64,000 bases of DNA from NCBI GenBank assembly GCA_902495525.1, contig CABUXL010000003.1, positions 1-64,000 on the forward strand, in the 5' to 3' direction. The translations under genes and the position numbers were made by a program. Position 1 is the first letter of the stretch; each line of letters starts with the position of its first letter. The notes under the pieces were generated by a model, which had not been told where the DNA came from, ran no database searches, and saw nothing but the letters and a program-made list of their open reading frames with translations. This DNA is from an uncultured Collinsella sp. GTDB lineage: Bacteria > Actinomycetota > Coriobacteriia > Coriobacteriales > Coriobacteriaceae. Below, in pieces: positions 51,192-60,180 of the stretch.

Positions 51192-51854
51192 CTAGCACTC
51201 CTTCTTCATGGCGCTGTAGCCAATCAGCACGGTCCACACGTACGCGCAGGTCTTGGGGATCATGAGCATGCCGATAGCCGGGACAACCTCGGCCCACAGG
51301 ACCACGGGAATGTAGAAGCCAAAGCTCAGCACAATGGTGAGCCACATCCAGCGGAAGGCTTCGTCGTTATCTTCCCTGGCACTGCGGTAAAACAGCACGA
51401 TGACCATAAGGCCCATGATGGCAAACGGGATGTTGCGCAGGATACCCCATGCAAGCGGGGTCTGGTTGGTGAGCCACTGGTTTTGCGGCAGCATGCACAG
51501 CGCGACACGCATGACGGCCAGGGCAAAGATCGCCACGGTCGTTCCGACGTGGTTCTTCACCTGGTAGCGCTCGCGCCACACGTAGTAGAGCAGTACGTAG
51601 AAGATGGTCATGGTAATCGAGGTAATCCACTTGCCCAGGCCCAGCTGCACGGCATAAGCGTCAAAGCCGGTCGTGCAGAGCGCCAGCGCGCGGGGGACCA
51701 GGTGGAACGAATCACCGGCGCCCAAAACGACCGCCATCCAGCCAAACAGCTGGAACTGACGGTTGCCCTTGCTGCCGCGAATCATGCGAATGCCGAGGGT
51801 AATGACCGTCACCAGATAGACGATGTCGAATAGCGTTTCGAATAAAGCACGCAT
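51192..51854 (-). CDS. Hypothetical integral membrane protein
   Basis: 220 residues with seven predicted transmembrane helices and short polar loops, among them LFDIVYLVTVITLGIRMI, ITMTIFYVLLYYVW and IPVVLWAEVVPAIGMLMI. I do not recognise a characterised family. ATG 51854 has AAGGGAGA upstream; a 19-codon extension is possible but starts in a noncoding stretch. The remnant TetR gene lies upstream on the same strand but is separated by a terminator hairpin. Element II copy C follows its stop codon. Confidence 0.72.
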   Translation of the reverse strand: MRALFETLFDIVYLVTVITLGIRMIRGSKGNRQFQLFGWMAVVLGAGDSFHLVPRALALCTTGFDAYAVQLGLGKWITSITMTIFYVLLYYVWRERYQVKNHVGTTVAIFALAVMRVALCMLPQNQWLTNQTPLAWGILRNIPFAIMGLMVIVLFYRSAREDNDEAFRWMWLTIVLSFGFYIPVVLWAEVVPAIGMLMIPKTCAYVWTVLIGYSAMKKEC

Positions 51855-51955
51855 ATATACGTCTCCCTTAATGAATGGTTGCAAACGAACGGTTTTGGTT
51901 CTTGGTGCCACGCACCACCTCCTTAACGTGAACGCTGTTCACTTTCTAACCATAA

Positions 51956-51976
51956 AAATCCCCGCCTTGCGCGGGG
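51956..51976 (-). terminator. Hairpin after the TetR remnant
   Basis: CCCCGC (51960-51965) pairs with GCGGGG (51971-51976), with ATTTTTA on the minus-strand side. Confidence 0.6.
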
Positions 51977-51979
51977 CCG

Positions 51980-52387
51980 TTAGTAGAGGGTTCGGCGCGT
52001 AATCTCGAGCGCGGCACTCGGATCGAAATCTTGCCGAATCACGGCAGAGAGCACGAGCGAGAACAGGACCTCGGCAAATTGCTCGGCAGAAAACTGATCG
52101 GTAAAGGCGTCCGGGCGTACCCGAGGATCACGCTTGAGCACCACGCAAAGCTGGTCGAGGATATGCTGCCAGGCATGATGCATGCGGCGCTTGCCGTCCG
52201 CAGTGTCTTGCTGCATAAAACTCAGCGAGTGATGCGTAAAGAAACCCGGATACTTTTGACAGCCGTACTCCATCTGGCGATACATCCAGCGAACGCATGC
52301 GAGCGTGTCGTCTAGGACGGTCTCGTCATCGGGGTGATGGAAAATGTCACCCCAAATGCTTGCCACGGTTGCGCCCGCGAGTGTCAA
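51980..52387 (-). pseudogene. Remnant of a TetR-type regulator (C-terminal ligand-binding part)
   Basis: About 135 codons resembling only the C-terminal helical domain of a TetR regulator (AEQFAEVLFSLVLSAVIRQDFDP..EITRRTLY). The N-terminal helix-turn-helix (normally ~50 residues) is missing, and the open frame begins at a TTG directly after the terminator hairpin of the flavodoxin gene, with no ribosome-binding site. This suggests a 5' deletion. An unrelated small helical protein remains possible because similarity is weak. Confidence 0.45.
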
Positions 52388-52389
52388 GA

Positions 52390-52413
52390 AAAAAGCCTCG
52401 GGGATTTCGAGGC
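52390..52413 (-). terminator. Terminator of the flavodoxin-like gene
   Basis: GCCTCG (52395-52400) pairs with CGAGGC (52408-52413). The minus strand then reads TTTTTTCTTG. Confidence 0.65.
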
Positions 52414-52458
52414 TTTCACATTTGTATTGTTTTGCGCGAAGGACCGCGAGCGGCGAAG

Positions 52459-53010
52459 CTACTCGCCCAGCACGGCCTTCTTGGCGGCTGCAGCCATGTT
52501 GTCCAGATCTTCCTTGGTGGGGTGATCCTTTGCGGCGACCCAGTTATCGAGCAGCATCTTAAAGCGGACATTGTCGGGATCTTGCTCAAGCATCGCCTCG
52601 TAGCGCTGCTTTACGGCGGGACCCATCTTGCCCTGGCACATAGCCCAGCCTACAAGCTCGGCATCCTCGGCCAGATTTGAGCTCACGCGGTCGATAATCT
52701 GCCTAAAGTACTCCTCGCTGGCCCCAAAACCGCAGGTACCAAACAGAAAGACGCGCTTGCCGTGCAAGGCGGAGAGCAACGCCGCGACCGAAGGCGTGCA
52801 CGCGCCCTTGTCGCACCAAAAACCGACGAGCACTGTGTCGGCCGCGCAGGCGCCCTGCGCCTCGAGCGCAACCTGATCTGCATCCGCATCGTCGCTCAAC
52901 GCCGCGGCATGGACAAACTCAACGCCCGCAGCCTGCAGAGTGCGCTTGATCGCACCCGAAACCATCCTGGTATTACCGCTCTTGCTGTTGACCACCAAAG
53001 AGCATGTCAT
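52459..53010 (-). CDS. Flavodoxin-family protein
   Basis: 183 residues with a flavodoxin-like fold: N-terminal beta strand and FMN phosphate loop VVNSKSGNTRMV, then GFWCDKGACTPSV and FGTCGFGASEEYFRQII as the second and third loops. The C-terminal part (VKQRYEAMLEQDPDN...) is longer than in short flavodoxins and matches the flavodoxin/Fld_BilS-like group. Electron carrier or oxidoreductase partner; the partner enzyme is not adjacent. Start ATG 53010; GTG codons at 53016 and 53046 are alternatives with weak ribosome-binding sites. Confidence 0.78.
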   Translation of the reverse strand: MTCSLVVNSKSGNTRMVSGAIKRTLQAAGVEFVHAAALSDDADADQVALEAQGACAADTVLVGFWCDKGACTPSVAALLSALHGKRVFLFGTCGFGASEEYFRQIIDRVSSNLAEDAELVGWAMCQGKMGPAVKQRYEAMLEQDPDNVRFKMLLDNWVAAKDHPTKEDLDNMAAAAKKAVLGE

Positions 53011-53136
53011 AGTCACGTTGCTCGTTTCCCCCAAAACTAAAGCCACTAATGCAATTTATTAGATGAATATCTTAGTACTAACGTGACAGATGTAAACCAC
53101 CGTCTGTCGATTGATTAATTTGCCCCACGGGCTTGC

Positions 53137-54996
53137 TCACTGGGCGAATTGGCTGCGGTAGAGTTCGGCGTAGAAGCCGCCTGCCGCTAGCAGCTCGTCG
53201 TGCGTGCCGCGCTCGATAATCTGGCCGTCGCGCATCACCAGAATGCAGTCGGCGTTGCGGATGGTGCTCAGGCGGTGCGCCACGACAAAGCTTGTGCGAC
53301 CGGCCATGAGCTCGTCGAATGCCGCCTGCACCTGCAGCTCGGTACGCGTATCGATGCTCGACGTTGCCTCGTCCAGCAGCAGAATCGCCGGATCGGTGAG
53401 CATAACGCGCGCAATGCACAGCAGCTGTTTTTGACCCTGGCTAAACGTGCCGCCGTCCTCGCCGATGACCGTATCGTAGCCGCCTGGCAGCTGCACGATA
53501 AACTTGTGCGCGTGCGCGTGCTTGGCAGCTTCGATAACCTGCTCGCGCGTGGCGTCGGGACAGCCGTAGGCGATGTTTTCGGCCACCGTGCCCTCGAACA
53601 GCCAGGTGTCCTGCAGCACCATACCAAAGGCGCGGCGCAGGCTTGCGCGCGTGTAGTCACGCGAGGAACGGCCATCGACCGCAATGCGACCGGCATCGAT
53701 ATCGTAAAAACGCAGTAGCAAATTGATGAGCGTTGTCTTTCCGCAGCCCGTGGGGCCAACTAGGGCAAAGCGCATGCCGGGCTTGGCCTCGATGCAGATG
53801 TCCTGCAGCAGCTTGCGGTCGGGCACGTAGCTAAAGTCCACATGCTCAAGGGCGACCTCGCCCTGCGGTGCGGCAAGTTCCACGGCATCTGGCGCGTCGG
53901 GCTCCTGCTCGCGCGCATCGAGCAGCGCAAACATGCGACGCGCCGAGGCGTACGCGGTCTGGATCTGCGTAATGACGTTGGTAACCTCGTTGAACGGCTT
54001 GGTGTACTGGTTGGCATAGGACAGGAAAATCTGCACGCCGCCCACCGTAAGCGCCGCCGGCACGCCCGTGATCACGCCCACGCAGCCGATCACAGCGACC
54101 ACGGCATAGATGATGTTATTGATAAAGCGAGTGCCGGGGTTAGAGAGCGAACCCATAAACTGCGCGCGCTCACCTGCCGCGTAGAGCTCAGCGTTGAGAG
54201 CATCGAAGCGCTGCTGGGCGTTGGAACCATAGGCAAACGCGTCCACGAGCTTCTGCTCGCCCACGTATTCCTCGATATGGCCGCCAAGCTGACCCTGAAT
54301 GCGTTGCTGTACCGTAAAGCTTTTGTTGGAGAGCTTGGCGATGGCACCGGCCGCAAAAATGGAAAGCGGCGTGACGAGCACCACCACGAGCGTCATGGTC
54401 AGGTTAATGGAGAGCATAAACGCGAGCGTGCCAGCGATGGTGATAACACCGGTAAAGAGCTGCGTAAAACCCTGCAGCAGACCGTCGCCCACCTGGTCGA
54501 CATCGTTGACCACACGGCTCATGAGGTCGCCATGGGCATGGCTGTCGATAAAGCTGAGCGGCATGCGGCTGAGCTTGTCGCTCGCCTCCACGCGCATGTC
54601 GCGCACCGTCTCGTAGGACAAGCGGTTGACGCAGTAGCCCTGCAGCCACTGGAAAGCCGCAGCACCAACGACGACAATCGCGAGCTTGGTAACGAGCGGC
54701 AGCAGCGCATCGAAGTCCACCTGCCCGGCGGCGACGATAAGGTCGATGCCCTCGCCGATGAGGATGGGCGTATAGAGTTGCAAGATCACCGAGATGGCGG
54801 CGCTCACAAACGACGCCGCAAACGAGACGCGGTGCGGGCGAACATAGCCCAGCAGGCGGCGGGTCACCGCGCCCACGGGATAGCGCTCAGGGTCGCCGGG
54901 CTGGCATGGGCCGTCGCCCAGGTCGTTGAGGTTATCATTACCGGACACGTTGGCCGTCATCGTGGCGACCGAACCGGAAGAAGTATACGGATTCAT
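53137..54996 (-). CDS. ABC exporter half-transporter (canonical ATPase)
   Basis: A 619-residue membrane-ATPase fusion with six helices, then Walker A GPTGCGKTT, signature FSQGQ, Walker B LLLDEATSS and VAHRL. It starts at ATG immediately after the TAA of the partner gene, with GGAGGG upstream, so expression is coupled. In heterodimeric exporters this partner, with full Walker B Glu, performs hydrolysis. An N-terminal 35-residue polar extension precedes the first helix. Substrate unknown; multidrug/lipid export by family. Confidence 0.92.
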   Translation of the reverse strand: MNPYTSSGSVATMTANVSGNDNLNDLGDGPCQPGDPERYPVGAVTRRLLGYVRPHRVSFAASFVSAAISVILQLYTPILIGEGIDLIVAAGQVDFDALLPLVTKLAIVVVGAAAFQWLQGYCVNRLSYETVRDMRVEASDKLSRMPLSFIDSHAHGDLMSRVVNDVDQVGDGLLQGFTQLFTGVITIAGTLAFMLSINLTMTLVVVLVTPLSIFAAGAIAKLSNKSFTVQQRIQGQLGGHIEEYVGEQKLVDAFAYGSNAQQRFDALNAELYAAGERAQFMGSLSNPGTRFINNIIYAVVAVIGCVGVITGVPAALTVGGVQIFLSYANQYTKPFNEVTNVITQIQTAYASARRMFALLDAREQEPDAPDAVELAAPQGEVALEHVDFSYVPDRKLLQDICIEAKPGMRFALVGPTGCGKTTLINLLLRFYDIDAGRIAVDGRSSRDYTRASLRRAFGMVLQDTWLFEGTVAENIAYGCPDATREQVIEAAKHAHAHKFIVQLPGGYDTVIGEDGGTFSQGQKQLLCIARVMLTDPAILLLDEATSSIDTRTELQVQAAFDELMAGRTSFVVAHRLSTIRNADCILVMRDGQIIERGTHDELLAAGGFYAELYRSQFAQ

Positions 54997-56853
54997 TTAG
55001 CAGCCCTCCTTTGCGCAAGTGGATGCCGGGGCAGCCGGGGCGGACGCGGGCGTCGTGCTCCCCTGCTGGCCCTCGAGCTCCTCGCGGCGCAGCTGCGACT
55101 GGCATATCTCGCGATAGAGCTGGCAGGTCGCATACAGCTCGTCGTGCGTGCCCAGGCCCGCGACCGAACCGTGATCGAGCACGCAGATCATGTCGGCATC
55201 GCGAACGGTCGAGACACGTTGGCTCACGATCACCGTCGTGAGCGGCAGCCCACCCTCGACGGCACCGCGCACGCTGCGCTCGCGGATGGCATGGCGAAGC
55301 GCCGCGTCGGTCTTAAAGTCGAGCGCCGAGGCGGAGTCGTCCATGATCAGAACCTGCGGCGAGCCCACCAAGGCACGCGCGATAGTCAGGCGCTGGCGCT
55401 GGCCACCGCTAAAGTTCTTACCGCCCGCCTCGACCGGGGCGTCGAGCCCCTGCGACTTGTTGCGCACGAACTCGCTCGCCTGCGCCGTATCGAGCGCCGC
55501 CCAGAGCTCCTCATCGGTTGCCGACTCGTCGCGCCAGGTCAGGTTGCTGCGGATCGTGCCGCTCACGAGCGACGCGCGCTGCGGTACGGTCGCGACCACA
55601 TGGCGCAGCTGATCGAGCGGCCAGGCGCGCACGTCGGCACCCATTACGCTCACGCTGCCGACGCCCGTGTCGTACAGGCGCGGGATGAGCGAGACGAGCG
55701 TCGACTTACCGCTGCCCGTGCCGCCGATAATGCCGAGCGTTTTGCCCAGCGGGAGTTCCAGCGTCACATCGTTGACAGCGTTGGCGGCGCCCGCGCCAAA
55801 CGAAAAGCTCGCATGGTCAAAGCTCAGTGCGGGGACTGGAGCAGCACCACCCGCCAGTTCGCTCGGCTCGGGCAGCGCGACCGGCTGGTTGCCCTCGTCG
55901 GTAATGCTCGGCACGCAATTGAGCACCTCGTTGATACGCGACGCGCTGGCGCTCGCCTTGGTAAAGACCACGACCAGGTTGGCGACGTACACGATGGAGG
56001 TCAGGGTTTGCGTCATGTAGTTGACGAACGCCATGACCTGGCCCTGTGTGAGTTCGCCCACGTTGACCTGGATGCCGCCCACCCACAGGATGGCGCACAC
56101 GCCCAGGTTCATCACCAAAAACGTTACGGGGTTGAGGACCGACGAGAGCTTGCCCACCGCGATGGCGGTATGGGCCTGATCATCGGCGGCTTGGGCAAAG
56201 CGCTCACGCTCGTGATCTTCGCGCACAAAGGCGCGAACCACGCGAGCGCCCGAAAGGCCTTCGCGGCAGATAAGCGCGATGCGGTCGAGCTTTGCCTGCA
56301 GCTGCCTGTAATACGGAATGCAGCGCGCCATGACAAACCAAAACACCAGGCCGATAGCGGGCGTGCAAATCAAAAAGATGATGCCGAGCTTAAGGTCGAT
56401 GGCAAGGGCCGCGCACATAGAGCCCACTGCCAGGAAGGGCCAGCGAATGAGCATGCGCACGCCCAGCGCCACGGCAAGCTGCACCTGGTTGACGTCGTTG
56501 GTGATGCGGGTGATGAGCGACGGCGTGCCAAAGCGGTCGAGCTCGGCGTAGCTCAGTTTATTGATGTGCTCGTAGAGCGCGCCGCGAATGTCGGTGCCCA
56601 TGCCCTGCGAGGTGAGCGCCGCCATCTTTTGGCAAACGAGCGTAAACGAGATGCCAATCACAGCCATAGCGGCAAGTACCATGCCGTAGCGGACGACGGC
56701 ACTCACGTCATGCGCACCGATGCCCTTATCGATCATTTGAGCGATGACCAGCGGCGTAAGCAGGTCGAAGATCACTTCGATCAACTTGCACGCAGGGCCA
56801 ATCACCATATAGCGGCGAAACTTGCCACCAAAACGCCTAAGCAACTCAATCAT
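54997..56853 (-). CDS. ABC exporter half-transporter (degenerate ATPase partner)
   Basis: A 618-residue membrane-ATPase fusion. Walker A GGTGSGKST and signature FSGGQ are present, but Walker B ends IMDDSAS with Asp where the catalytic Glu should be, so this half supplies the noncanonical site. The C-terminal tail is Ala/Pro-rich and ends in Cys. First gene of the pair. The architecture matches the 12.2-15.9 kb exporter but regulation differs: no MarR gene is adjacent. Confidence 0.92.
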   Translation of the reverse strand: MIELLRRFGGKFRRYMVIGPACKLIEVIFDLLTPLVIAQMIDKGIGAHDVSAVVRYGMVLAAMAVIGISFTLVCQKMAALTSQGMGTDIRGALYEHINKLSYAELDRFGTPSLITRITNDVNQVQLAVALGVRMLIRWPFLAVGSMCAALAIDLKLGIIFLICTPAIGLVFWFVMARCIPYYRQLQAKLDRIALICREGLSGARVVRAFVREDHERERFAQAADDQAHTAIAVGKLSSVLNPVTFLVMNLGVCAILWVGGIQVNVGELTQGQVMAFVNYMTQTLTSIVYVANLVVVFTKASASASRINEVLNCVPSITDEGNQPVALPEPSELAGGAAPVPALSFDHASFSFGAGAANAVNDVTLELPLGKTLGIIGGTGSGKSTLVSLIPRLYDTGVGSVSVMGADVRAWPLDQLRHVVATVPQRASLVSGTIRSNLTWRDESATDEELWAALDTAQASEFVRNKSQGLDAPVEAGGKNFSGGQRQRLTIARALVGSPQVLIMDDSASALDFKTDAALRHAIRERSVRGAVEGGLPLTTVIVSQRVSTVRDADMICVLDHGSVAGLGTHDELYATCQLYREICQSQLRREELEGQQGSTTPASAPAAPASTCAKEGC

Positions 56854-56981
56854 AGAAGGCGCTCCCTATCATCATCTCTCTTCAATCTGATTCATGATAG
56901 TACGGCGAGTCCTGGAGATGCGTAAGCAACTCGTTACAGATGTAAGGGCGACGGTCACTAGCGCCCAAGGCATGTAGCAGC

Positions 56982-57007
56982 CGATGTTTTGGCAACGCCG
57001 GCGAGCG
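56982..57007. repeat. Fragment related to structured repeat family I
   Basis: CGATGTTTTGGCAACGCCGG and the following GCGAGCG match 5964-5989 at all but one position. The rest of the family I structure is not present. Confidence 0.4.
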
Positions 57008-57064
57008 GCATAACGCCAGGGATTCAATTATCAGATAAATGTGACCCTTCAGGCGGTTTTGGTC

Positions 57065-57169
57065 GGCTACCCGCGAGTGCCGGCAGGGCGCTTGGTAGTC
57101 GAGCGATCCCGCAGGCGAAGCCGAGGACCAGCGAGACACCAAGCGCCCTGCCGGCACTCGCGGGTAGCC
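57065..57169. repeat. Perfect 32-bp inverted repeat downstream of SRP RNA
   Basis: 57065-57096 and 57138-57169 are exact complements (beginning GGCTACCCGCGAGTGCCGGC), with a 41-base spacer. It lies directly after the SRP RNA and its T-run. Confidence 0.65.
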
Positions 57170-57182
57170 GCGGCACCAAAAA

Positions 57183-57300
57183 GCGCCCGTGCGCTCGATG
57201 GATTCGGATGCCCGACAGAGGCTCCTTATGGCTGCTTCCTTCCGGACCTGACCAGATTCGGAACATGTCGTCATCCGAACCCATCGAACGCGCTAGGCGC
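57183..57300 (-). ncRNA. ffs: Small signal recognition particle RNA (4.5S type)
   Basis: About 118 nt on the minus strand. It has the universal SRP domain IV GGTCAGGTCCGGAAGGAAGC with its GGAA tetraloop and asymmetric loop. The flanking stem closes as GCGC..GCG.TTCGATGG.TTCGGATG with CATCCGAA.CCATCGAGCGC..GCGC. It is followed by TTTTT. It binds Ffh to target nascent membrane proteins. End positions are from pairing, good to a few bases. Confidence 0.92.
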
Positions 57301-57376
57301 TCGATATATCTTACCCGCTCCCGCCCGACAGGGCAAGGTGGCTAATTTGGGACGGAGCCAAAAAGACCACTTTTGA

Positions 57377-57440
57377 GTTGCGGTGGAATAGCTCCTGTTT
57401 TACGACCCGAGGCCAAAAACAAGAACTATTTCACCGCAAC
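57377..57440. terminator. Hairpin of family GTTGCGGTGGAATA (copy 2)
   Basis: GTTGCGGTGGAATAG and CTATTTCACCGCAAC pair with one mismatch, and an inner CTTGTTTTT-type stem is possible. It lies just downstream of the tadA-glycerate kinase gene. Related to 27791-27855. Confidence 0.5.
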
Positions 57441-57458
57441 TTATCGAGGGGATGGATT

Positions 57459-59240
57459 TTAGATGCGGCCGAGGTCGTAAGCTCGAGCGGCAGTCTCGCC
57501 AGCGCAGACAAGGTTTGCCTCTGCCTCGCGCGGATCGAGCGCCAGCTCAAGGGTCATGGCTCTGCGACAGACCGGCAGAGCTAAGTCGATACCCTGTCCA
57601 TACACCGCATCCAGGTTGTCGGCACGACCGCCCACGACGGCGACCACTGGCTTGCCATAGCGCTTAGCACGGCGGGCCACACCCACCGGCGCCTTGCCGG
57701 CAGCGGATTGCTCGTCCATATTGCCCTCGCCCGTTATGACCAGGTCGACATCGCTCACACGCTCGTCGAACCCAACGAGGTCGAGCACCGTCTCAACGCC
57801 CGAACGCAACTCGGCACCAAGTGTCAACAACGCGGCGCCCAGACCACCAGCGGCACCGGCACCGGGCACGCCGAGCACCGAGCCAAACGTCCGCGCACCC
57901 TCGGGCATGCGCAGTAGCCCCTGAGCCCGTGCCTCGGCAACCGCCGTATCGAGCAGTCGACCGTAGCCGACCATCCAGCCGTCATACCCGCCCAGCGCTT
58001 CGGCATCGTCTGTCGGCAGGCCCTTTTGCCCGCCAAACACCGCAAGCGCCCCGCGACGCCCCACGAGCGGATTCTCGACATCGGAAAGCACCACGATGCG
58101 TGCGCCGCCCAGCACCCGAAGCGCCGGCGTCAGGTCAACACCGGCGACTCGTTCAAGGCCCGCGAGCCCCGGCGCGATATCGCAGCCATGGTCATCGACA
58201 AGACGCGCGCCCAGCGCCTGCAGCATGCCGGCGCCACCGTCGTTGGTGGCACTGCCGCCCAAGCCAATATAGATCGTCTTTGCACCCGCGCGAACCGCAC
58301 GAAGCATCAGTTCGCCCACGCCATAGGTTGTGGCCGCCAACGCCGCCGACTCCGTGCAAGGCGAATACCCAATACCCGCCGCCTCGGCCATCTCAATTAC
58401 AGCCGACTCGTGCTCGTCGTCCACCAGCATCCGGGCAGACACGCGGTCGCCCAAGGGGCCTGCAACCTCGCAGGTCAAAAGCTCGCCACCGCACGCGGCG
58501 ATAGCGTCGAGTGTTCCCTCGCCACCATCCGCCAGCGGCAACGCGGCCATCTCGGCATCGGGCCACACACGGCGCACGCCTTCGGCAACCGCCGCCTCCG
58601 CCTGCGCGCTCGAAACGCTACCCTTAAAGGAGTCGATTGCCAGCAGTACACGGCGAGACCGGCGGCACGCGGGGCCAAAGTCAACCGCCTCAACGGCAAT
58701 ATCTTCGGCACACGTGAGCGCCTCGGCATGAGCGGCATGCGCCTCAAGATCGGCCCCACAACCGCCATCAGCGCCGCCCGCTCCGCGCAGACCGCCAAAA
58801 TAGCTAATCAGCAGCTCACGGCATTCATCCGCCAGGACCCCAGCCGTCACGTTAAACCGATGATTCAGGCGCGAATCGGCATTCAGGTCATACAGCGAAC
58901 CCAGCGCGCCCGCCTTGGCATCACTCGCGCCATACACGCAGCGCCCCACGCGCGCGTTGACCATAAGGCCCGCGCACATGCAGCAGGGTTCCAACGTCAC
59001 ATAAACCGTACAGTCGAAAAGGCGCCAGCGGCCAAGCGCCTGGGCAGCGGCGCACACGGCCGCAAACTCGGCATGAGCCGAAGGGTCCTGGTCGAGCTCG
59101 CGACGATTATGCGCCCGCGCGACGATCTCACCGTCGCGCACCACTACGGCTCCGATGGGCACCTCGCCCACCGCCGCGGCGGCGCGCGCCTCGGCCAGTG
59201 CCTCGCGCATGAACTTCTCGTCGATTTCGGTGATCGTCAT
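57459..59240 (-). CDS. Fusion of tRNA adenosine deaminase (TadA) and glycerate kinase
   Basis: A continuous 593-codon frame joining two complete enzymes. Residues 1-150 are TadA: the zinc/catalytic HAE at 56-58 and PCCMC at 85-89, which convert wobble adenosine 34 to inosine in tRNA-Arg. Residues ~197-593 are a GlxK-type glycerate kinase: LAIDSFKGS, PLADGGEGTLDAI, GLGGSATNDGGAGML and GEGNMDEQSAAGKAPVG. The ~45-residue Ala/Gly/Glu/Cys-rich linker has no stop, frameshift sign or internal ribosome-binding site. ATG 59240 has GGGAAGG upstream. I know of no functional tie between the two activities. Both domains keep their key residues. Confidence 0.9.
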   Translation of the reverse strand: MTITEIDEKFMREALAEARAAAAVGEVPIGAVVVRDGEIVARAHNRRELDQDPSAHAEFAAVCAAAQALGRWRLFDCTVYVTLEPCCMCAGLMVNARVGRCVYGASDAKAGALGSLYDLNADSRLNHRFNVTAGVLADECRELLISYFGGLRGAGGADGGCGADLEAHAAHAEALTCAEDIAVEAVDFGPACRRSRRVLLAIDSFKGSVSSAQAEAAVAEGVRRVWPDAEMAALPLADGGEGTLDAIAACGGELLTCEVAGPLGDRVSARMLVDDEHESAVIEMAEAAGIGYSPCTESAALAATTYGVGELMLRAVRAGAKTIYIGLGGSATNDGGAGMLQALGARLVDDHGCDIAPGLAGLERVAGVDLTPALRVLGGARIVVLSDVENPLVGRRGALAVFGGQKGLPTDDAEALGGYDGWMVGYGRLLDTAVAEARAQGLLRMPEGARTFGSVLGVPGAGAAGGLGAALLTLGAELRSGVETVLDLVGFDERVSDVDLVITGEGNMDEQSAAGKAPVGVARRAKRYGKPVVAVVGGRADNLDAVYGQGIDLALPVCRRAMTLELALDPREAEANLVCAGETAARAYDLGRI

Positions 59241-59291
59241 CGTTCGCCTTCCCTGTTGCAAATTCAAAACGATGCTATCATTACGACTCAC

Positions 59292-59381
59292 GGAGAGATG
59301 GCAGAGCGGTTGAATGCGGCGGTCTTGAAAACCGTTGAGCGCGAGAGCGTTCCGGGGGTTCGAATCCCCCTCTCTCCGCCA
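59292..59381 (+). tRNA. tRNA-Ser (anticodon UGA)
   Basis: Acceptor GGAGAGA (59292-59298) pairs with TCTCTCC (59371-59377), discriminator G, CCA encoded at 59379-59381. The anticodon loop reads CTTGAAA with anticodon TGA. A long variable arm (GAGCGCGAGAGCGTTC) is typical of class II serine tRNA. TpsiC arm GGGGG-TTCGAAT-CCCCC. Confidence 0.96.
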
Positions 59382-59384
59382 CTC

Positions 59385-59981
59385 CTAGTGATGCACCGGT
59401 GTCATGGTCCGCTCAAACAGCGCATCGACCACGTCGGCTATCTCAGGTCGACGCTCAAGATCGTGGCCCGATTCCCACCATATCGTGAAAAGACGAATAA
59501 TACCGCCGGCGACAAACTCAGACGTCGTCTCGAGTGACACGGGGGCCAGGGCGTCCTCGGCAAGCACGTTCATCACACGCTCGCGGATGGAGCGGGCAAT
59601 GCGGTCGCAAATAACGTTGGTCAACATGCCCGACATGCTGCTTGCCAAAATGTTATCCATGAGCCGCTCGTGCGTCAGAATCAAATCCATGGCATCGTCC
59701 AAAATCGCGTGCCGAAGCGCGCGCACGTCCTCGGCAGACACTGCGCCGGCCTCATCGGGCTGTTTTTGCGGCAAGCCCGACATGAGCTCATCGATATAAA
59801 AGGCAAAGTAATCGTTCTTGTCGCGAAAGTGCTTGTAGAACGTCGTGCGGCGAATCATGGCGCGGTCGCACAGCATGGCAACCGTCAGGTCCTCAAAACG
59901 ATGCTCCTCGAGAAGCTCGGTAAAGGCATCGAACAGGGCGCGGTAGGTTTTCTTGATGCGAAGGTCCACTGGTATCGCCAT
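59385..59981 (-). CDS. TetR family transcriptional regulator
   Basis: A 198-residue repressor-type protein. The helix-turn-helix is seen in FEDLTVAMLCDRAMIRRTTFYKHFRDKNDY. The helical ligand domain follows (SGMLTNVICDRIARSIRERVMNVLAEDAL). It starts at ATG 59981 (MAIPVDLRIKKTYRALFDAF). Because AGG directly abuts that ATG, GTG 59969 is an alternative. The open frame extends to 60242 but only through the divergent promoter region. It is divergent from lemA; its target is unknown. Confidence 0.85.
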   Translation of the reverse strand: MAIPVDLRIKKTYRALFDAFTELLEEHRFEDLTVAMLCDRAMIRRTTFYKHFRDKNDYFAFYIDELMSGLPQKQPDEAGAVSAEDVRALRHAILDDAMDLILTHERLMDNILASSMSGMLTNVICDRIARSIRERVMNVLAEDALAPVSLETTSEFVAGGIIRLFTIWWESGHDLERRPEIADVVDALFERTMTPVHH

Positions 59982-60180
59982 CCTCAGGGCAAAGACAACA
60001 CTCGTCAATCTGTCGCATATCTTACACCTGTACCTCGCGCGCTTTGCCCCGGTGCCAACCCCGCCGAAAACACAACGCTTACCGGAAAGTTCGGCACGGT
60101 CAAACGTTGCGGGTATACTAGTAGCGTTATACCAACGGCAGCTGGCGCATGCCGCCGCGGCCATTCGAAACGGAGACATC

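Noticed and set aside
53842..56925. 1027-codon plus-strand open frame opposite the ABC exporter pair
   Set aside because: Antisense shadow of two clear ABC genes; His/Arg/Ala-rich and without domain signals.
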